Shown here: positions 9,320-18,484 of the stretch, one piece after another
Layout: each line of letters starts with the position of its first letter
Position numbering within the stretch: position 1 is the first letter of the stretch
Origin: Streptococcus equi subsp. equi
GTDB taxonomy: Bacteria > Bacillota > Bacilli > Lactobacillales > Streptococcaceae
NCBI GenBank assembly: GCA_900637675.1
Contig: LR134389.1
Location: forward strand, 248,001 to 312,000
Reading direction: 5' to 3'
DNA length: 64,000 nucleotides
The notes under the pieces: model-generated
What the model was told of the DNA's origin: nothing
The model's input: only the letters and a program-made list of their open reading frames with translations
Databases searched by the model: none
Made by a program: the position numbers and the translations under genes

Positions 9320-10141
9320 TTAGTGAAAGGATTTAGTTCTGTATTGCACAGGGCTAAGTCCTTTTAGCTTTGCTTTAATGCGTTTGTTGTTGTAGTAAAA
9401 AATGTAATCTGTAATAGCTTGTTCAAGCTCATTAAGGGATTGATAAGTTGTCTCAAGGCCGTAAAACATCTCAGATTTGAGAATACCAAAGAAGGACTCC
9501 ATCATCCCATTATCTGGACTATTTCCCTTGCGAGACATGGATGGACGAATGCCTTTAGTCTCCAAAAAGTGATGATAAGACTGATGTTGATATTACCAGC
9601 CTTGATCGCTGTGGAGAATCGTTCCATTGTACGAATCCGCTGGAAAAGCCTTCTCAAGCATGGTTTGTACTTGCTTCAAGTCAGGCGATCGAGACAGGGT
9701 GAAATCAATAATCTCACTGTTATAGCCGTCAAGAACAGGCGATAGATAGAGTTTCCCCTCAGGTAAGGTAAATTCCGTCACATCGGTATAGCACTTCTCG
9801 TAGGGCTTAGAACCTTCAAACTGACGTTTAATCAGATTATCAGCCTTTTTGCCAACCTCACCTTTGTAAGAAGAATACTTGCGCTTACGACGGATACGAG
9901 CTTTTAAGCCCATGACAGTCATCAAACGTTGTACTTTTTTGTGATTGACGATAAAACCACGATTTCTTAGTTCCAGATGAATGCGACGATAGCCATAATT
10001 GCCATGATGTTCATCATAGATGCCTTGAATGAGCTCCTTTAAGTCCATGTCCTTATCTTCTTGAGCTAGTTGCTTGACTTGATAATAATAGGTTGACCGC
10101 GATAAATCAAGGATTTCAAGCAAAGTTGCTAGAGAAAATTG
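9320..10141 (-). pseudogene. IS3-family transposase OrfB with an in-frame stop
   Basis: The DDE integrase domain is split by TAA at 9593-9595 directly after HSDQGW. Reading through that codon continues in the same frame with YQHQSYHHF and then the region holding the catalytic Glu (NSPDNGMMESFFG). A C-to-T change of a Gln codon explains it, so this is a substitution and not a frameshift. The upstream part overlaps the end of orfA in the -1 frame, as expected for a fused OrfAB product. This copy should be transposition-defective unless another copy supplies the enzyme. Confidence 0.85.
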
Positions 10142-10146
10142 ACCGA

Positions 10147-10662
10147 TTAATTCTTGGATGATTTCTGTTGCTCTTTGAGCTTTGCTTCGTCCCTCAACCG
10201 GTATTCTCTCAGCTTTTTTAGCACAGCATTCTCCGCTCTAAGGTAGTCTAATTCTTTTTGGAGTCGCTCCAACTCTGTCATTTGTTCTAAAGTCTTCTTT
10301 GGTTGACGTCCCATCTTTGGTGGCCTCCCTCTTCTTTTCTCAAGAATAGTATAGCCGTTTTTCTTGTATTGCGCTATCCACCTTGAAAGCATACTAGAAT
10401 TTGGTAAAGCATAGTCTAAGGACGTCTGTTTTTGAGATTGACCATCAATCAGAACTTTATCTATTATCTCTTGCTTCAGTTCTGGAGAATAATAACTATT
10501 CTTACCTTTTTGGACAATGGCTAACCCATACCTGTCAATCAGGCGAATCATGTATTTGAGGTCAGATTCTGCAATACTAAACTTTTCTGATAAGCATTTA
10601 ATGGACTTTCCAATGTGCCGTAGCTCATAGATTTGAACCTTGTCTTCATAACTCAATGTCAT
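10147..10662 (-). CDS. IS3-family transposase OrfA
   Basis: A 171-residue helix-turn-helix and leucine-zipper-like protein that binds the element ends. The N-terminal HTH (residues about 1-60), a second HTH (about 65-105) and a coiled coil (about 125-155) are visible. An A-AAA-AAG heptamer in the reading frame (plus-strand 10213-10219) is a canonical -1 slippery site. The shifted frame continues openly into orfB, so an OrfAB fusion by programmed frameshifting is expected. Confidence 0.85.
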   Translation of the reverse strand: MTLSYEDKVQIYELRHIGKSIKCLSEKFSIAESDLKYMIRLIDRYGLAIVQKGKNSYYSPELKQEIIDKVLIDGQSQKQTSLDYALPNSSMLSRWIAQYKKNGYTILEKRRGRPPKMGRQPKKTLEQMTELERLQKELDYLRAENAVLKKLREYRLRDEAKLKEQQKSSKN

Positions 10663-11340
10663 AAAAATAGCCCCCCAATTGTTAGATTTTATGTCTAACT
10701 TTTGGGGGGCAGTTCAGTTCAAGAGAAGGTTCTCATCACTTGGTCTAAAAAATATGCCGACCGGGAGCGCATTCGTCGTGAAGGTGCTTTAGACTATGCC
10801 AGTCAGTTAACCAATGCGGAGCTTTTTCGTAGAACCAGTAAAAAGGGAGGCAAGAAATACCTAGAGCTCCAATATTTGGATAAAGAAACTGGCGAGGTTA
10901 AACCCTACTCTCCTTTGATTACGATTGATCAAGAACAGGCTGATTTTGATGCTCAGTTTGATGGGATTAATGTGCTTGTCACGAGTGAAATAGAAATGAC
11001 TGATGAGGAGATGTTAAATGCCTATAAAGAGCTAGCCAAGATTGAAGATTGTTTCCGTGTGACGAGAACAGAACTGGAAAGTCGTCCTGTTTACGTTTGG
11101 ACGGAAAAACACATTCAAGCTCACTTTCTAACCTGTTTCATTGCTTTAGTTCATCTACGCCTCCTTCAACATCAGATAGATTGGCAGATGAGTCCTGAAC
11201 GTATCATTACTGCCTTAAACAGTGCCAAGGTAACACCGTTACAAGATAACTACTACAGACTTCAAGAAAGCCTTGATATGCAGGAGTTAAACAGACTGCT
11301 AGGAATTGAATGGGCGAAGGGAATCGTACAATGTCAATAA

Positions 11341-11512
11341 CATCAATCAAAAATCAGACGATTAGGATTTTGATTAAAAAAAAAAAAAACGAAACCAAAG
11401 ATTGAAATTGATAGATAGCTATTCCCACTCTAATAGTGGACATGTTAGAATTTCCTTTGGGAAAGGAAGTTACAGGAAACTAAGACTGTTTCTACCACAA
11501 AAGGAGAGAAAG
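11341..11512 (+). promoter_or_regulatory. Region between the IS and the collagen-like gene
   Basis: It includes a run of 14 As (about 11380-11393) and a hairpin TTCCTTT/AAAGGAA (about 11453-11469) in the leader of the collagen-like gene. The right end of the IS1634-like element lies in this stretch but could not be placed. No clear promoter was found, so expression driven from the IS is possible. Confidence 0.4.
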
Positions 11513-12370
11513 ATGAGATACACATTAAACAAAAACAAGCGTGCTCGTAACTACGGGCTATGCTCAGCAGCTATCGCTCTAGCAGCAGTAGCCAGCCTAG
11601 GAACAGCTGGCAGCGCTAAAGCTGAGGAAGCAAAAACATTAGACCAACTACCTAATCCAGAAGAGCAAATTCTATATAATTATTGGGACACAAATGATCA
11701 GAAAGCAAGAGAATATCTTGGAGACCTATACGGTTTCCTAAAATCTTATTTAGGAGAGTTGGAAAAAAAAGCTAAAGAGCCTGGACCTGCTGGACCTAAA
11801 GGTGAAAAAGGCGAAAAAGGCGAAAAAGGCGAGACCGGTCCGATGGGGCCTCAAGGCCTAAAGGGTGAGGACGGAAAAGACGGCGCACCTGGAGAAAAAG
11901 GAGAAAAAGGTGATCCGGGTATCCAAGGCCCTAAGGGGGAAAAGGGTGACCAAGGCCAAAAAGGTGAAAAGGGCGACCAAGGCCAAAAAGGTGAAAAGGG
12001 CGACCAAGGCCAAAAAGGTGAAAAGGGCGACCAAGGCCAAAAAGGTGAAAAGGGCGACCAAGGCCAAAAAGGTGAAAAGGGCGACCAAGGCCAAAAAGGT
12101 GAAAAGGGCGACCAAGGCCAAAAAGGTGAAAAGGGCGACCAAGGTATCCAAGGCCAAGGCGAGCATGGACATAAGGGTCACCATGGAAAAGATGCTAAGC
12201 CATCAGCACCTAAAGCAGATTCTAAATCAACAGCAAAAGCTATGGCGCCAGCAGCTCAAAAGGGCACACTGCCAGCTACAGGGGAGACAAATCACCCATT
12301 CTTCACCCTTGCAGCCCTTGGTGTTATCGCTAGCGCCGGCATGCTAACATTAAAAGGCAAGAAAAACTAA
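11513..12370 (+). CDS. Collagen-like LPxTG surface protein (Scl type)
   Basis: A 285-residue cell-wall protein. Domains in order: signal peptide (about 1-38, ending SAKA), a short non-collagenous head (about 39-85), a Gly-X-Y collagen-like region (about 88-225) rich in KGE, KGD and QGQ, a linker, and a sortase anchor LPATG (12269-12283) with a hydrophobic segment and KGKKN tail. Streptococcal collagen-like proteins form triple helices and bind host ligands. The ATG at 11513 follows an AAGGAG site; an upstream in-frame ATG at 11402 adds no signal-like sequence. The head is short for the family. Confidence 0.93.
   Translation: MRYTLNKNKRARNYGLCSAAIALAAVASLGTAGSAKAEEAKTLDQLPNPEEQILYNYWDTNDQKAREYLGDLYGFLKSYLGELEKKAKEPGPAGPKGEKGEKGEKGETGPMGPQGLKGEDGKDGAPGEKGEKGDPGIQGPKGEKGDQGQKGEKGDQGQKGEKGDQGQKGEKGDQGQKGEKGDQGQKGEKGDQGQKGEKGDQGQKGEKGDQGIQGQGEHGHKGHHGKDAKPSAPKADSKSTAKAMAPAAQKGTLPATGETNHPFFTLAALGVIASAGMLTLKGKKN
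11945..12133 (+). repeat. Seven tandem 27-bp collagen repeats
   Basis: Seven near-perfect copies of a 27-bp unit encode GDQGQKGEK in frame, with a partial eighth unit after them. The copies are almost identical at the nucleotide level, including silent sites, which suggests recent expansion. Copy number should vary by slipped-strand replication without breaking the frame. Confidence 0.95.
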
Positions 12371-12838
12371 ACCAGCCATTGCACCTTTCCCCTTAGGCAA
12401 TGAGCTAGTAACAGCTTTTCTCATCTCTTCAGGCAGCATTGCCCTAAGAAGATGACCTAAGTTCAAAAAGAGGCTATCACCAGCCTCTCAAATTGAAAAA
12501 AGTCCTTAGAAAATAATTTCCAAGGGCTTTTCTTTGTATAAAGTCGTACAATAAAAGAAAAGGATTGTACAGTGTTATCTATATTTCATAAAGACAAACT
12601 AGACTATAATCGTAACTGATACGTTTTTTCTATGCGCTAATTTCTTCAACCTCTTTAACAAGATAGTTATGATACTATTTCTAGATCATCAAATATCATT
12701 TTCTAATGTTAATATCTTTATTATATCATAAAAATGTTTTCAAAAACAGTCTTGTTTTTTAATTTATTAATGTTAAACTTAAATTTTTGAAAGACTAGTC
12801 TAAACATTTATTTTTAAAGAAGGGCATGGTGAATCAAT
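12371..12838 (+). other. Intergenic region with a terminator
   Basis: A strong AT-flanked hairpin (AAAAGTCCTT...AAGGGCTTTT, 12497-12531) should terminate the collagen-like gene. The remaining 300 bases are very AT-rich. They must contain the promoter of the next gene, but no single -35/-10 pair stands out. A GAAGGG ribosome site precedes the ATG at 12839. Confidence 0.6.
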
Positions 12839-13441
12839 ATGATTTCTGTAAAGAAAAATTTATGTCGCTTAGGTGTTTTGTCTAGTAGTTTATTACTTTT
12901 AACAGCTGCAACGACTCCATCTGTCATTGCTTTTGCGGATATTCAAACAAGTGCCATAAAAAATAATACAGATGACGCAGATGGTATGTATTTTGTTCAA
13001 AGTTATGAAATGTCTGTAGAAGATAAAGAATTGCTTGTTCGAAATGTTAAAGCAAATCATCCTACAGTTTCTGAAGATTTTATCAGAGAAGTTATTGAAA
13101 GACAATTAGTAGGTGATTATACATTACCTGAAGAAGAGACTCTTTTCCGCTCAGCATGGCAAGGGGTTACAGTAGATCAATTGGGAGCAGCTCTAGATGT
13201 GGCTATTGGTATGGCATTAACAGGTGGAGCTGGATCAATTGCTGCTGGTGTTTTGAGAGTCGGAAAAAGAGAAGCTGTTGGTCGGGTAAAATCAATTCTA
13301 ATTAAATATGGGCTAGGTAAAATGATAGCTGAAATTCCAGTCGATTACATGTTAAATTTATTATCGCCAGGATATCATATAGCTAGATATATTGATAGTA
13401 TTGATACAGTTCCTAATAATAATAGAATTAACCTTTGGTAA
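12839..13441 (+). CDS. Secreted protein of unknown family, bacteriocin-like layout
   Basis: I do not recognise the family. The 200-residue product has a clear signal peptide (cleavage expected after AFA, residue 33) and an acidic stretch (about 41-105). A Gly/Ala-rich hydrophobic segment follows (about 115-140, including GMALTGGAGSIAAG), then a basic amphipathic segment (about 140-165, RVGKREAVGRVKSILIKYG). An acidic pro-like part followed by a hydrophobic and cationic part resembles secreted membrane-active peptides. AT content is much higher than in flanking genes. The next gene, 18 nt downstream, encodes a tiny membrane protein, as in toxin/immunity pairs. Function is inference. Confidence 0.6.
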   Translation: MISVKKNLCRLGVLSSSLLLLTAATTPSVIAFADIQTSAIKNNTDDADGMYFVQSYEMSVEDKELLVRNVKANHPTVSEDFIREVIERQLVGDYTLPEEETLFRSAWQGVTVDQLGAALDVAIGMALTGGAGSIAAGVLRVGKREAVGRVKSILIKYGLGKMIAEIPVDYMLNLLSPGYHIARYIDSIDTVPNNNRINLW

Positions 13442-13459
13442 GTTAGGAAATTTAGTACT

Positions 13460-13648
13460 GTGAAAAAAATTTATATTTTATATTTTGTGCTTTATTGCTT
13501 ATTATACCTTGTCATATCATTATTAATTAGCTATGGTATGTCCCATTTTCTTAACATGGAATTTAAATGGTGGAATAAATTAGCTATATCTCTAACATCT
13601 TTATATATTATTTATCAAATGCTGAAAAAGGATAAATTAATTAAATAA
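13460..13648 (+). CDS. Small membrane protein, possible immunity protein
   Basis: 62 residues starting at GTG. There are two hydrophobic segments (about 4-28 and 40-57) and a Lys-rich C-terminus (KKDKLIK). It lies 18 nt downstream of the secreted protein gene, shares its high AT content and ends just before a terminator, so the two are probably one transcript. Size and topology resemble bacteriocin immunity proteins. No family was recognised, and the ribosome site is weak. Confidence 0.5.
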   Translation: MKKIYILYFVLYCLLYLVISLLISYGMSHFLNMEFKWWNKLAISLTSLYIIYQMLKKDKLIK

Positions 13649-13680
13649 TCAACTAATGTACAAGTTGTCTTTAAGCTGAA

Positions 13681-13706
13681 AAGAGGCTATCAACAGCCTC
13701 TTTTTT
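13681..13706 (+). terminator. Terminator of the secreted/membrane protein pair
   Basis: AAGAGGCT and AGCCTCTT form the stem, with a T run at 13701-13706. Confidence 0.85.
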
Positions 13707-13855
13707 GATGATATAGATAAGCCCAATGCTTCCTTAGAAGAGCTCTTCTGTGAGATGACCTTATCACCTGACATTAGCTGCTTGGCTCATGCCTACAGCT
13801 AAAGGAAATGCCCTGCAAGGATAGCAGCACTTAGCCTGCTGGTCTACGGCGTGTC

Positions 13856-14236
13856 TCAGCTGCACCTAAGCCAAGCAAAGATTTGTACTAGGCTGCCCTG
13901 CCTGACCTGTGGCAGCCCTTTGCCCTTGACATGCAGAGTACCGGGAAGAGAGCTGGCTGTGGAGCCATCAAAAGAAATGGTTATATGCCCTAGCTGAGCA
14001 AGATTTTTTTCAACAACAGCACCTACTGCTGTGATGTCATATGCCATTTGATCAATGACTAGCTGACCACCAGCAGAGATAGACCCAGACACTTGCTTGT
14101 TGTCAATCGTATAGCAAAAGTCTGCCAAGTCTGCCGGTGCTCCCTGATCAAAAAGAATAAGCATATTGGCAGCACTAATCATGTCTGCCGCCTCCGATCC
14201 AATAGCGGTAACTCTTGTTTCAAATACTTTTATCAT
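13856..14236 (-). CDS. srlB: PTS glucitol/sorbitol-specific EIIA
   Basis: A 126-residue EIIA-Gut family protein, full length for the family. It would accept phosphate from HPr and pass it to the EIIB part of SrlE. The GSISAGGQL and HVKGKGLP strings fit the family. It is the last gene of a leftward sorbitol operon (gutR-gutM-srlA-srlE-srlB), 33 nt after srlE. It looks intact, but the operon is broken upstream. Confidence 0.85.
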   Translation of the reverse strand: MIKVFETRVTAIGSEAADMISAANMLILFDQGAPADLADFCYTIDNKQVSGSISAGGQLVIDQMAYDITAVGAVVEKNLAQLGHITISFDGSTASSLPGTLHVKGKGLPQVRQGSLVQIFAWLRCS

Positions 14237-14269
14237 ACATTCTCTCTCTTCCTATCATACGATAGCTCC

Positions 14270-15264
14270 TTACTGATACAAACCAATACTTGCAATCCAA
14301 GCAACAACAACCCGAGGAACACCATTTAAAAAGCGTGAATAAAGCACAGATGGCACCCCAACCTCTACTGTCTCAGCATTAGCCTCTGATAAACCAAGCG
14401 CTACTGGAATGAAATCACAGCCATTTTGCGTATTAATAGCAAAAAGTGCAGGAAGAGCCATTTGTGGTGGAATAGTGCCTTTTCCAATCTCAACACCAAT
14501 GAGCGTTCCGATGATTTGACTAATAACCGCACCAGGTCCTAACAGCGGTGATAAAAATGGCAACGAACAGATAAAGCCAATGATAATCAAGCCCCAAATA
14601 TTACCAGCCAGCGGTACCATGAGCTTGGCTAGCCAATTACCAACACCAGAGCCTTGGATAAAACCAATTAAAAGAGAGACAAATGCCATGAATGGCAAAA
14701 TCGTATTGATTAAGGTCTGGATAGCCTCACGCGCCGCTTGGTTGAAGATAGCAACTACCTTACCTGCTCCCATACCAATGCGGGCAACAAAGCTGCTTTC
14801 TGCGCGCTGCTCAGTAATCTTTTGCTAGTATCATAGCTGCTAGCCTTTGGAACTGATGACTCCTTAGCACTAGCAACATGAGCCTGAGCGTCACTGGCTG
14901 TGATTTGCTCAAGACCTACAGCAGACACGTAAATGTCCTCGGTAATGTACTGTGCCAAGGGACCGCTTTTACCTGTCGCCACGATATTAATGGTTGGAAT
15001 GCCTTTTTTAGGGTAAATACCGCAGCGTAGGGTGCCGCCACAATCCACAATAGCTAGGGCTATCTCATCATCAGGGATTGAGGTCACAAAGCCATTGACC
15101 GCCTCCATACCTGTTAGGGCAGCAATTTTATCGACAATGTCAGGCTTTTTTCCACCGCCAGTAATATAGATAAATTTGTGCTTAGCTTCTGTTGGTGTAA
15201 TGGTTAGCGGCCCACCATAGCCACCGCTCCCCTTAACAACTGTAATACTGTGATAAGTCATCAT
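14270..15264 (-). pseudogene. srlE: PTS glucitol/sorbitol EIIBC component, frameshifted
   Basis: Two overlapping frames (14755-15264 and 14270-14773) together give one SrlE of about 331 residues. The first holds the EIIB domain with the phospho-cysteine region (VDCGGTLRCG), the second the membrane C-terminal part. The frames join if one base is added to the T run at 14820-14823 (A run on the coding strand), giving [18 protein letters not shown]. As written the membrane half is lost. It is either a real loss-of-function or a homopolymer error. Confidence 0.85.
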
Positions 15265-15276
15265 GCTACCTCTCTT

Positions 15277-15822
15277 CTATAATTCAATCATCTTACTTAA
15301 TGTCACACCCTGCTGCTTGGCCACGTAGGCTGTCGTAAAGTCAGTTACCCAGCCACCAACAAAGTTCATGATTAACCCAACCAAGAGGTAACGAATCGCC
15401 AAGTCCATTTGGCTCAAGCCTAGCGTCTTGATACCTGAGGCAATACCTAACCAGACAAACAATTCTCCCGGATTAATGTGTGGAAAGACACCGTTTGACG
15501 TATGACAAAATTGCATTTGAGCGGCAACATAGCTTGGCTTGTAATACTCGGGCATAAAGCGTCCCATGCTGATTGCCATCGGATTACCCAGCATAAAAGC
15601 TGAAATAAAAGGCAATACCATGTAGCGACTGATAGGGTTTTTAGCAGAGATTTTTGCCAATTGATTGACCCTTTGATCTCCTAAAATACCAATTAAGGCA
15701 TTCATTGCAACCAGCAGCATCAAGACCACCGGCACAATGCCAGTCATCCAGCTGACAAAGGTTTCACCACCAAGCTGGAAGAGCTTCATAAAGCCTTCCG
15801 CAAATCTTGTTATCATTTCCAT
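15277..15822 (-). CDS. srlA: PTS glucitol/sorbitol-specific EIIC
   Basis: A 181-residue membrane permease domain (SrlA). It has several hydrophobic helices and the family strings MLGNPMAISMGRFMPEYYKP and CHTSNGVFPHINPGE. The start ATG at 15822 follows a GAGGAG site; an earlier in-frame ATG at 15837 contains that ribosome site and is rejected. It forms the sugar channel together with SrlE. Confidence 0.87.
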   Translation of the reverse strand: MEMITRFAEGFMKLFQLGGETFVSWMTGIVPVVLMLLVAMNALIGILGDQRVNQLAKISAKNPISRYMVLPFISAFMLGNPMAISMGRFMPEYYKPSYVAAQMQFCHTSNGVFPHINPGELFVWLGIASGIKTLGLSQMDLAIRYLLVGLIMNFVGGWVTDFTTAYVAKQQGVTLSKMIEL

Positions 15823-15957
15823 AAATAAACTCCTCATATGATGTACTTACAAGCAAGACAATACAAATGTACTGCCTGCTTGATAATAGCTGCTTGAGCT
15901 GGACTCAAAACAGCTTTTATGTTGACAAGGCAAGCAATCAATCCTGCTTTTGGCACC

Positions 15958-16419
15958 TTACTTGAAGCGTGCCAGCAGCTGCTTGGCCTGTAGGGTCCAA
16001 TCAAAGGCTGAGGCATATTTTGGTGCGTCCTCATAGACCCCTGCCTCAACCCTCAAGAAGACCTCTCTTGCGTCCTCAATAGCCAAGCGCAGCAATTTAT
16101 TTTCTCGTCTAATCAAGGGATTGTAGCGATCAAAATAATGAATATCCTGACCGATATAAGCTGGCATTGGCTTAAACCTGGCTGCCACTGTCACACCCTG
16201 CATTTGCCTAGCATCTAATACCTTACCTGACTGATCCAAGGCAAACATGACAATGGTTCCGGCCCTGATTTTCCCGGCTCTACGGCCAATAGCAACGCGC
16301 CCCTGTCGTCTAAGACTGGCATAAACAGCATTGAAGTGCTTAAGCTGTCTCAGACCTAGCAATAATTGAAAAAGGTAAGCAACTATGACAAATAGTCCAA
16401 AAATAACCATAAAACTCAT
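15958..16419 (-). CDS. gutM: Glucitol operon activator GutM
   Basis: A 153-residue membrane-anchored GutM-family protein. One N-terminal transmembrane segment (about 3-20) is followed by a soluble domain (RQGRVAIGRRAGKIRAGTIVMFALD). The family assists GutR in switching on sorbitol genes. The start overlaps the gutR stop, so the two are translationally coupled. About 135 nt separate it from srlA. Confidence 0.8.
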   Translation of the reverse strand: MSFMVIFGLFVIVAYLFQLLLGLRQLKHFNAVYASLRRQGRVAIGRRAGKIRAGTIVMFALDQSGKVLDARQMQGVTVAARFKPMPAYIGQDIHYFDRYNPLIRRENKLLRLAIEDAREVFLRVEAGVYEDAPKYASAFDWTLQAKQLLARFK

Positions 16420-18191
16420 TAAAAAACTCCTTTTTCCTTGGTAAATGCAATAAACTCAGCTTGACTTTTTAGGCTCCTTAGCTCCGCCTGAAGCTTATCA
16501 TCGCTTGCTATTTTGAAAATATCATCATAAATTTTCAAGAGATCAGCCTCCATCTGCGCTTCAACCCTCTTGGAAATAGCCACTAGAAAAATAAACTCCA
16601 CCAGACAGTCATGCTCACGATAAGGCTCGTCTAATAGACCCAGCAGCAGGACAGTCTTTGTTTCCTTGTCATTAATCGTATGTGGAAAGGCAATGCGATT
16701 GCCAAATAAGGTTGATTGCAGGGCCTCACGCTCTAGCAGGCGTTGACCAAACTGCCTGTCAACCAGCTGCTTTTCCTCAAGCAGCTCCGCCATTTCAGTC
16801 AGGTAGTCAGTGTAGGCCTTCCCCTTTGACAGACGAGCAAAGTGTAGGGTGATGGTCGCCAGGTTTTTCTGGTGATAATGATGTACCCTGCGCCATTCAT
16901 TTTGCAGCCACTGGTCATCAAACAGATTTGTGATTTGGAGAACAGGAGATTTTAGCTGACCAAACTTCAGCGGCACAGTGGTGAATATGGCAAAATAGTG
17001 ATCATTGTCATCAGGATTGAATTGCTCCTCAGAGAATTGTGAGATCAACAAATCAGGACCTAGCACCTTGCTCAAGCGACGACAAATCATATTGGCAGTG
17101 CCACGACCTGTCGTGCAGACAACGGCAATTTTTTTCACTGTTGGCTCTGTCACATGCTCAGCGTCTTTCATCATCATTTCGAAATAAAGGGCCAAATAGC
17201 TACACTCAGACAATTCTATGGCGCAGTCAAACTCCTCTGCTAAGACCTGAGCTGCGACAATGGCCATATCAAAGGCCAAGGGGTATTTGTATCTAATTTC
17301 TCCATGAAAAATATCATTGGCCTGAACATGAAAAATCAAACGATTCACCAAGAGCTTCAAATGCGTATGCAAAGCAACAAAAAGCTTGTCTTGGTCAATA
17401 GTCACCAAGAGACTGGTCTTGATGTGCTCAATCATTTTTGAATAAAGCCTGACAATGCTCTGTTGCAGAGGCTTTTCTTGATAGGCTAGATCCTCGATGT
17501 ATTGGATATTCAAGGGAAAGCTAATAAACTGGCGCTCGTATTGACTCAGTGACAGCTGATAGGCTAGCTCAATGTGATAGACCAGCTCCTCCATAAAGGC
17601 ACTGGAATCAACCTCATTGCTATAGTAAGGAATAGGATCTGTCAGATACCTGCCCTGACGCATTCGCTCAATGGTTATCGCAAAGCTCTTGGTCAAAAGC
17701 TCTTGGATTTTGCGAGGAAGCTGGTAGGTCTGATACAGCTCATCTAGAAAAAACAAGCTATCACCACACAAGCCCTGCGGCTCAAAGTATTTGTAAACCT
17801 CATGAACATAAAGCAGCCGAAGGTTCAACTCAGTGCCAACAGCCTGTATGCCATGATTGGGCTTGCCCTGAATCATGACCGAATAGGTCCTAGCAAGAGC
17901 CTTGGCTGCCTTTAGGTCTTTATTGATCGTGCTGCGACTGACGCCAATCTCATCAGCCAAATCATCAATGACTAAAGCTGAGGAGCTTTGCAGTAGCCTT
18001 TTTAGAAGATAAGCTACCCGCTTGCTAGCGGAATTAAAGTCACTAGCCTTACGTAAACTACCAGCTAATATCGTCTCTAATCTAGCATAATCATAGACCT
18101 GCAGCTGCAAAAAGGCGCCTTGTTGGGTGATGGTCGCATCTCCATCTAAAATGTCATTGAGCTGACCAATGCTACTTGCAGCGTTTGACAT
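16419..18191 (-). CDS. gutR: PRD-containing sorbitol operon regulator GutR
   Basis: A 590-residue BglG/MtlR-type transcriptional regulator. Visible in order: winged-HTH DNA-binding region (about 60-110, VSRSTINKDLKAAKAL), two PTS regulation domains (about 180-400), an EIIB-like module (VVCTTGRGTANMICRRL, about 355) and a C-terminal EIIA-like module (HTINDKETK, about 495-585). It is phosphorylated by PTS proteins in response to sorbitol. It is first in the operon. In S. mutans, as I recall, a sorbitol-6-phosphate dehydrogenase gene lies between pgi and this regulator; here it is absent. Confidence 0.85.
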   Translation of the reverse strand: MSNAASSIGQLNDILDGDATITQQGAFLQLQVYDYARLETILAGSLRKASDFNSASKRVAYLLKRLLQSSSALVIDDLADEIGVSRSTINKDLKAAKALARTYSVMIQGKPNHGIQAVGTELNLRLLYVHEVYKYFEPQGLCGDSLFFLDELYQTYQLPRKIQELLTKSFAITIERMRQGRYLTDPIPYYSNEVDSSAFMEELVYHIELAYQLSLSQYERQFISFPLNIQYIEDLAYQEKPLQQSIVRLYSKMIEHIKTSLLVTIDQDKLFVALHTHLKLLVNRLIFHVQANDIFHGEIRYKYPLAFDMAIVAAQVLAEEFDCAIELSECSYLALYFEMMMKDAEHVTEPTVKKIAVVCTTGRGTANMICRRLSKVLGPDLLISQFSEEQFNPDDNDHYFAIFTTVPLKFGQLKSPVLQITNLFDDQWLQNEWRRVHHYHQKNLATITLHFARLSKGKAYTDYLTEMAELLEEKQLVDRQFGQRLLEREALQSTLFGNRIAFPHTINDKETKTVLLLGLLDEPYREHDCLVEFIFLVAISKRVEAQMEADLLKIYDDIFKIASDDKLQAELRSLKSQAEFIAFTKEKGVF

Positions 18192-18484
18192 CGTCTTTTC
18201 ACAAAGTCACAGCTTAGAAAGCTAGCAGAGGAGACAAAAGCAAGACCTTATCAGCTAACAGCAGCATATTAAACGAACAGCTAGTGATACTGATCCTACT
18301 AAGCATAGAGCTCCAAAAGCCTGGCTTAAATAGTATTCAAAATAGAACAAGAGCTCTCAAGAACAATAACCTAGCGCACTACTTGCCTTGATAAGCCTAA
18401 CCGACCTTGAAAAGAAGCAAAAAAAAGAGCCTCTCACGAGACTCTTTGTTATGTTTTAGCAGACTAGTCTAGCTAGCTCTGTCA
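18192..18484 (-). other. gutR-pgi gap: pgi terminator, missing srlD
   Basis: It holds the pgi terminator (AGAGTCTC/GAGGCTCT on the minus strand, about 18420-18446) followed by the gutR upstream region. No remnant of a sorbitol-6-phosphate dehydrogenase frame was found where related streptococci carry that gene. Confidence 0.6.

Larger units (their letters stand above)
9288..10716 (-). mobile_element. IS3-family (IS150-group-like) insertion sequence
   Basis: About 1.43 kb, inserted in the transposase gene above. The left end TGTACTGACCCCC and the right end (reverse complement TGAACTGCCCCCC) form imperfect inverted repeats continuing through AAAAGTT. GTT is present on both outer sides (9286-9288 and 10717-10719) as a short target duplication. 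The open frames orfA and orfB read leftward. Confidence 0.88.
8230..11340 (+). pseudogene. IS1634/IS4-family transposase interrupted by an IS3 element
   Basis: Residues from 8230-9288 (353 codons) and 10720-11340 (206 codons) join in frame into a transposase of about 559 residues. The N-terminal half (VYLVEGYRKDGKVKQR) and C-terminal half (EDCFRVTRTELESRPVYVWT) are typical of IS1634-type DDE transposases. The insertion adds 1431 bases (IS plus duplicated GTT), a multiple of three, so excision would restore the gene. The -10 TATAAT lies five bases before the ATG, so the mRNA is probably leaderless. The interrupted copy cannot make a full transposase. Confidence 0.85.

Noticed and set aside
11380..11393. 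The A14 run as a phase-variation switch
   Set aside because: It is not inside a coding frame and its distance from any promoter is unknown; no mechanism is supported.
11945..12133. CRISPR-like regular repeats
   Set aside because: The 27-bp units are contiguous with no spacers and encode Gly-X-Y triplets in frame.
11858..12347. Long open frames in other frames and antisense across the collagen repeats
   Set aside because: They arise because the repeat is a multiple of three bases and lacks stops in several frames; they have no ribosome sites.
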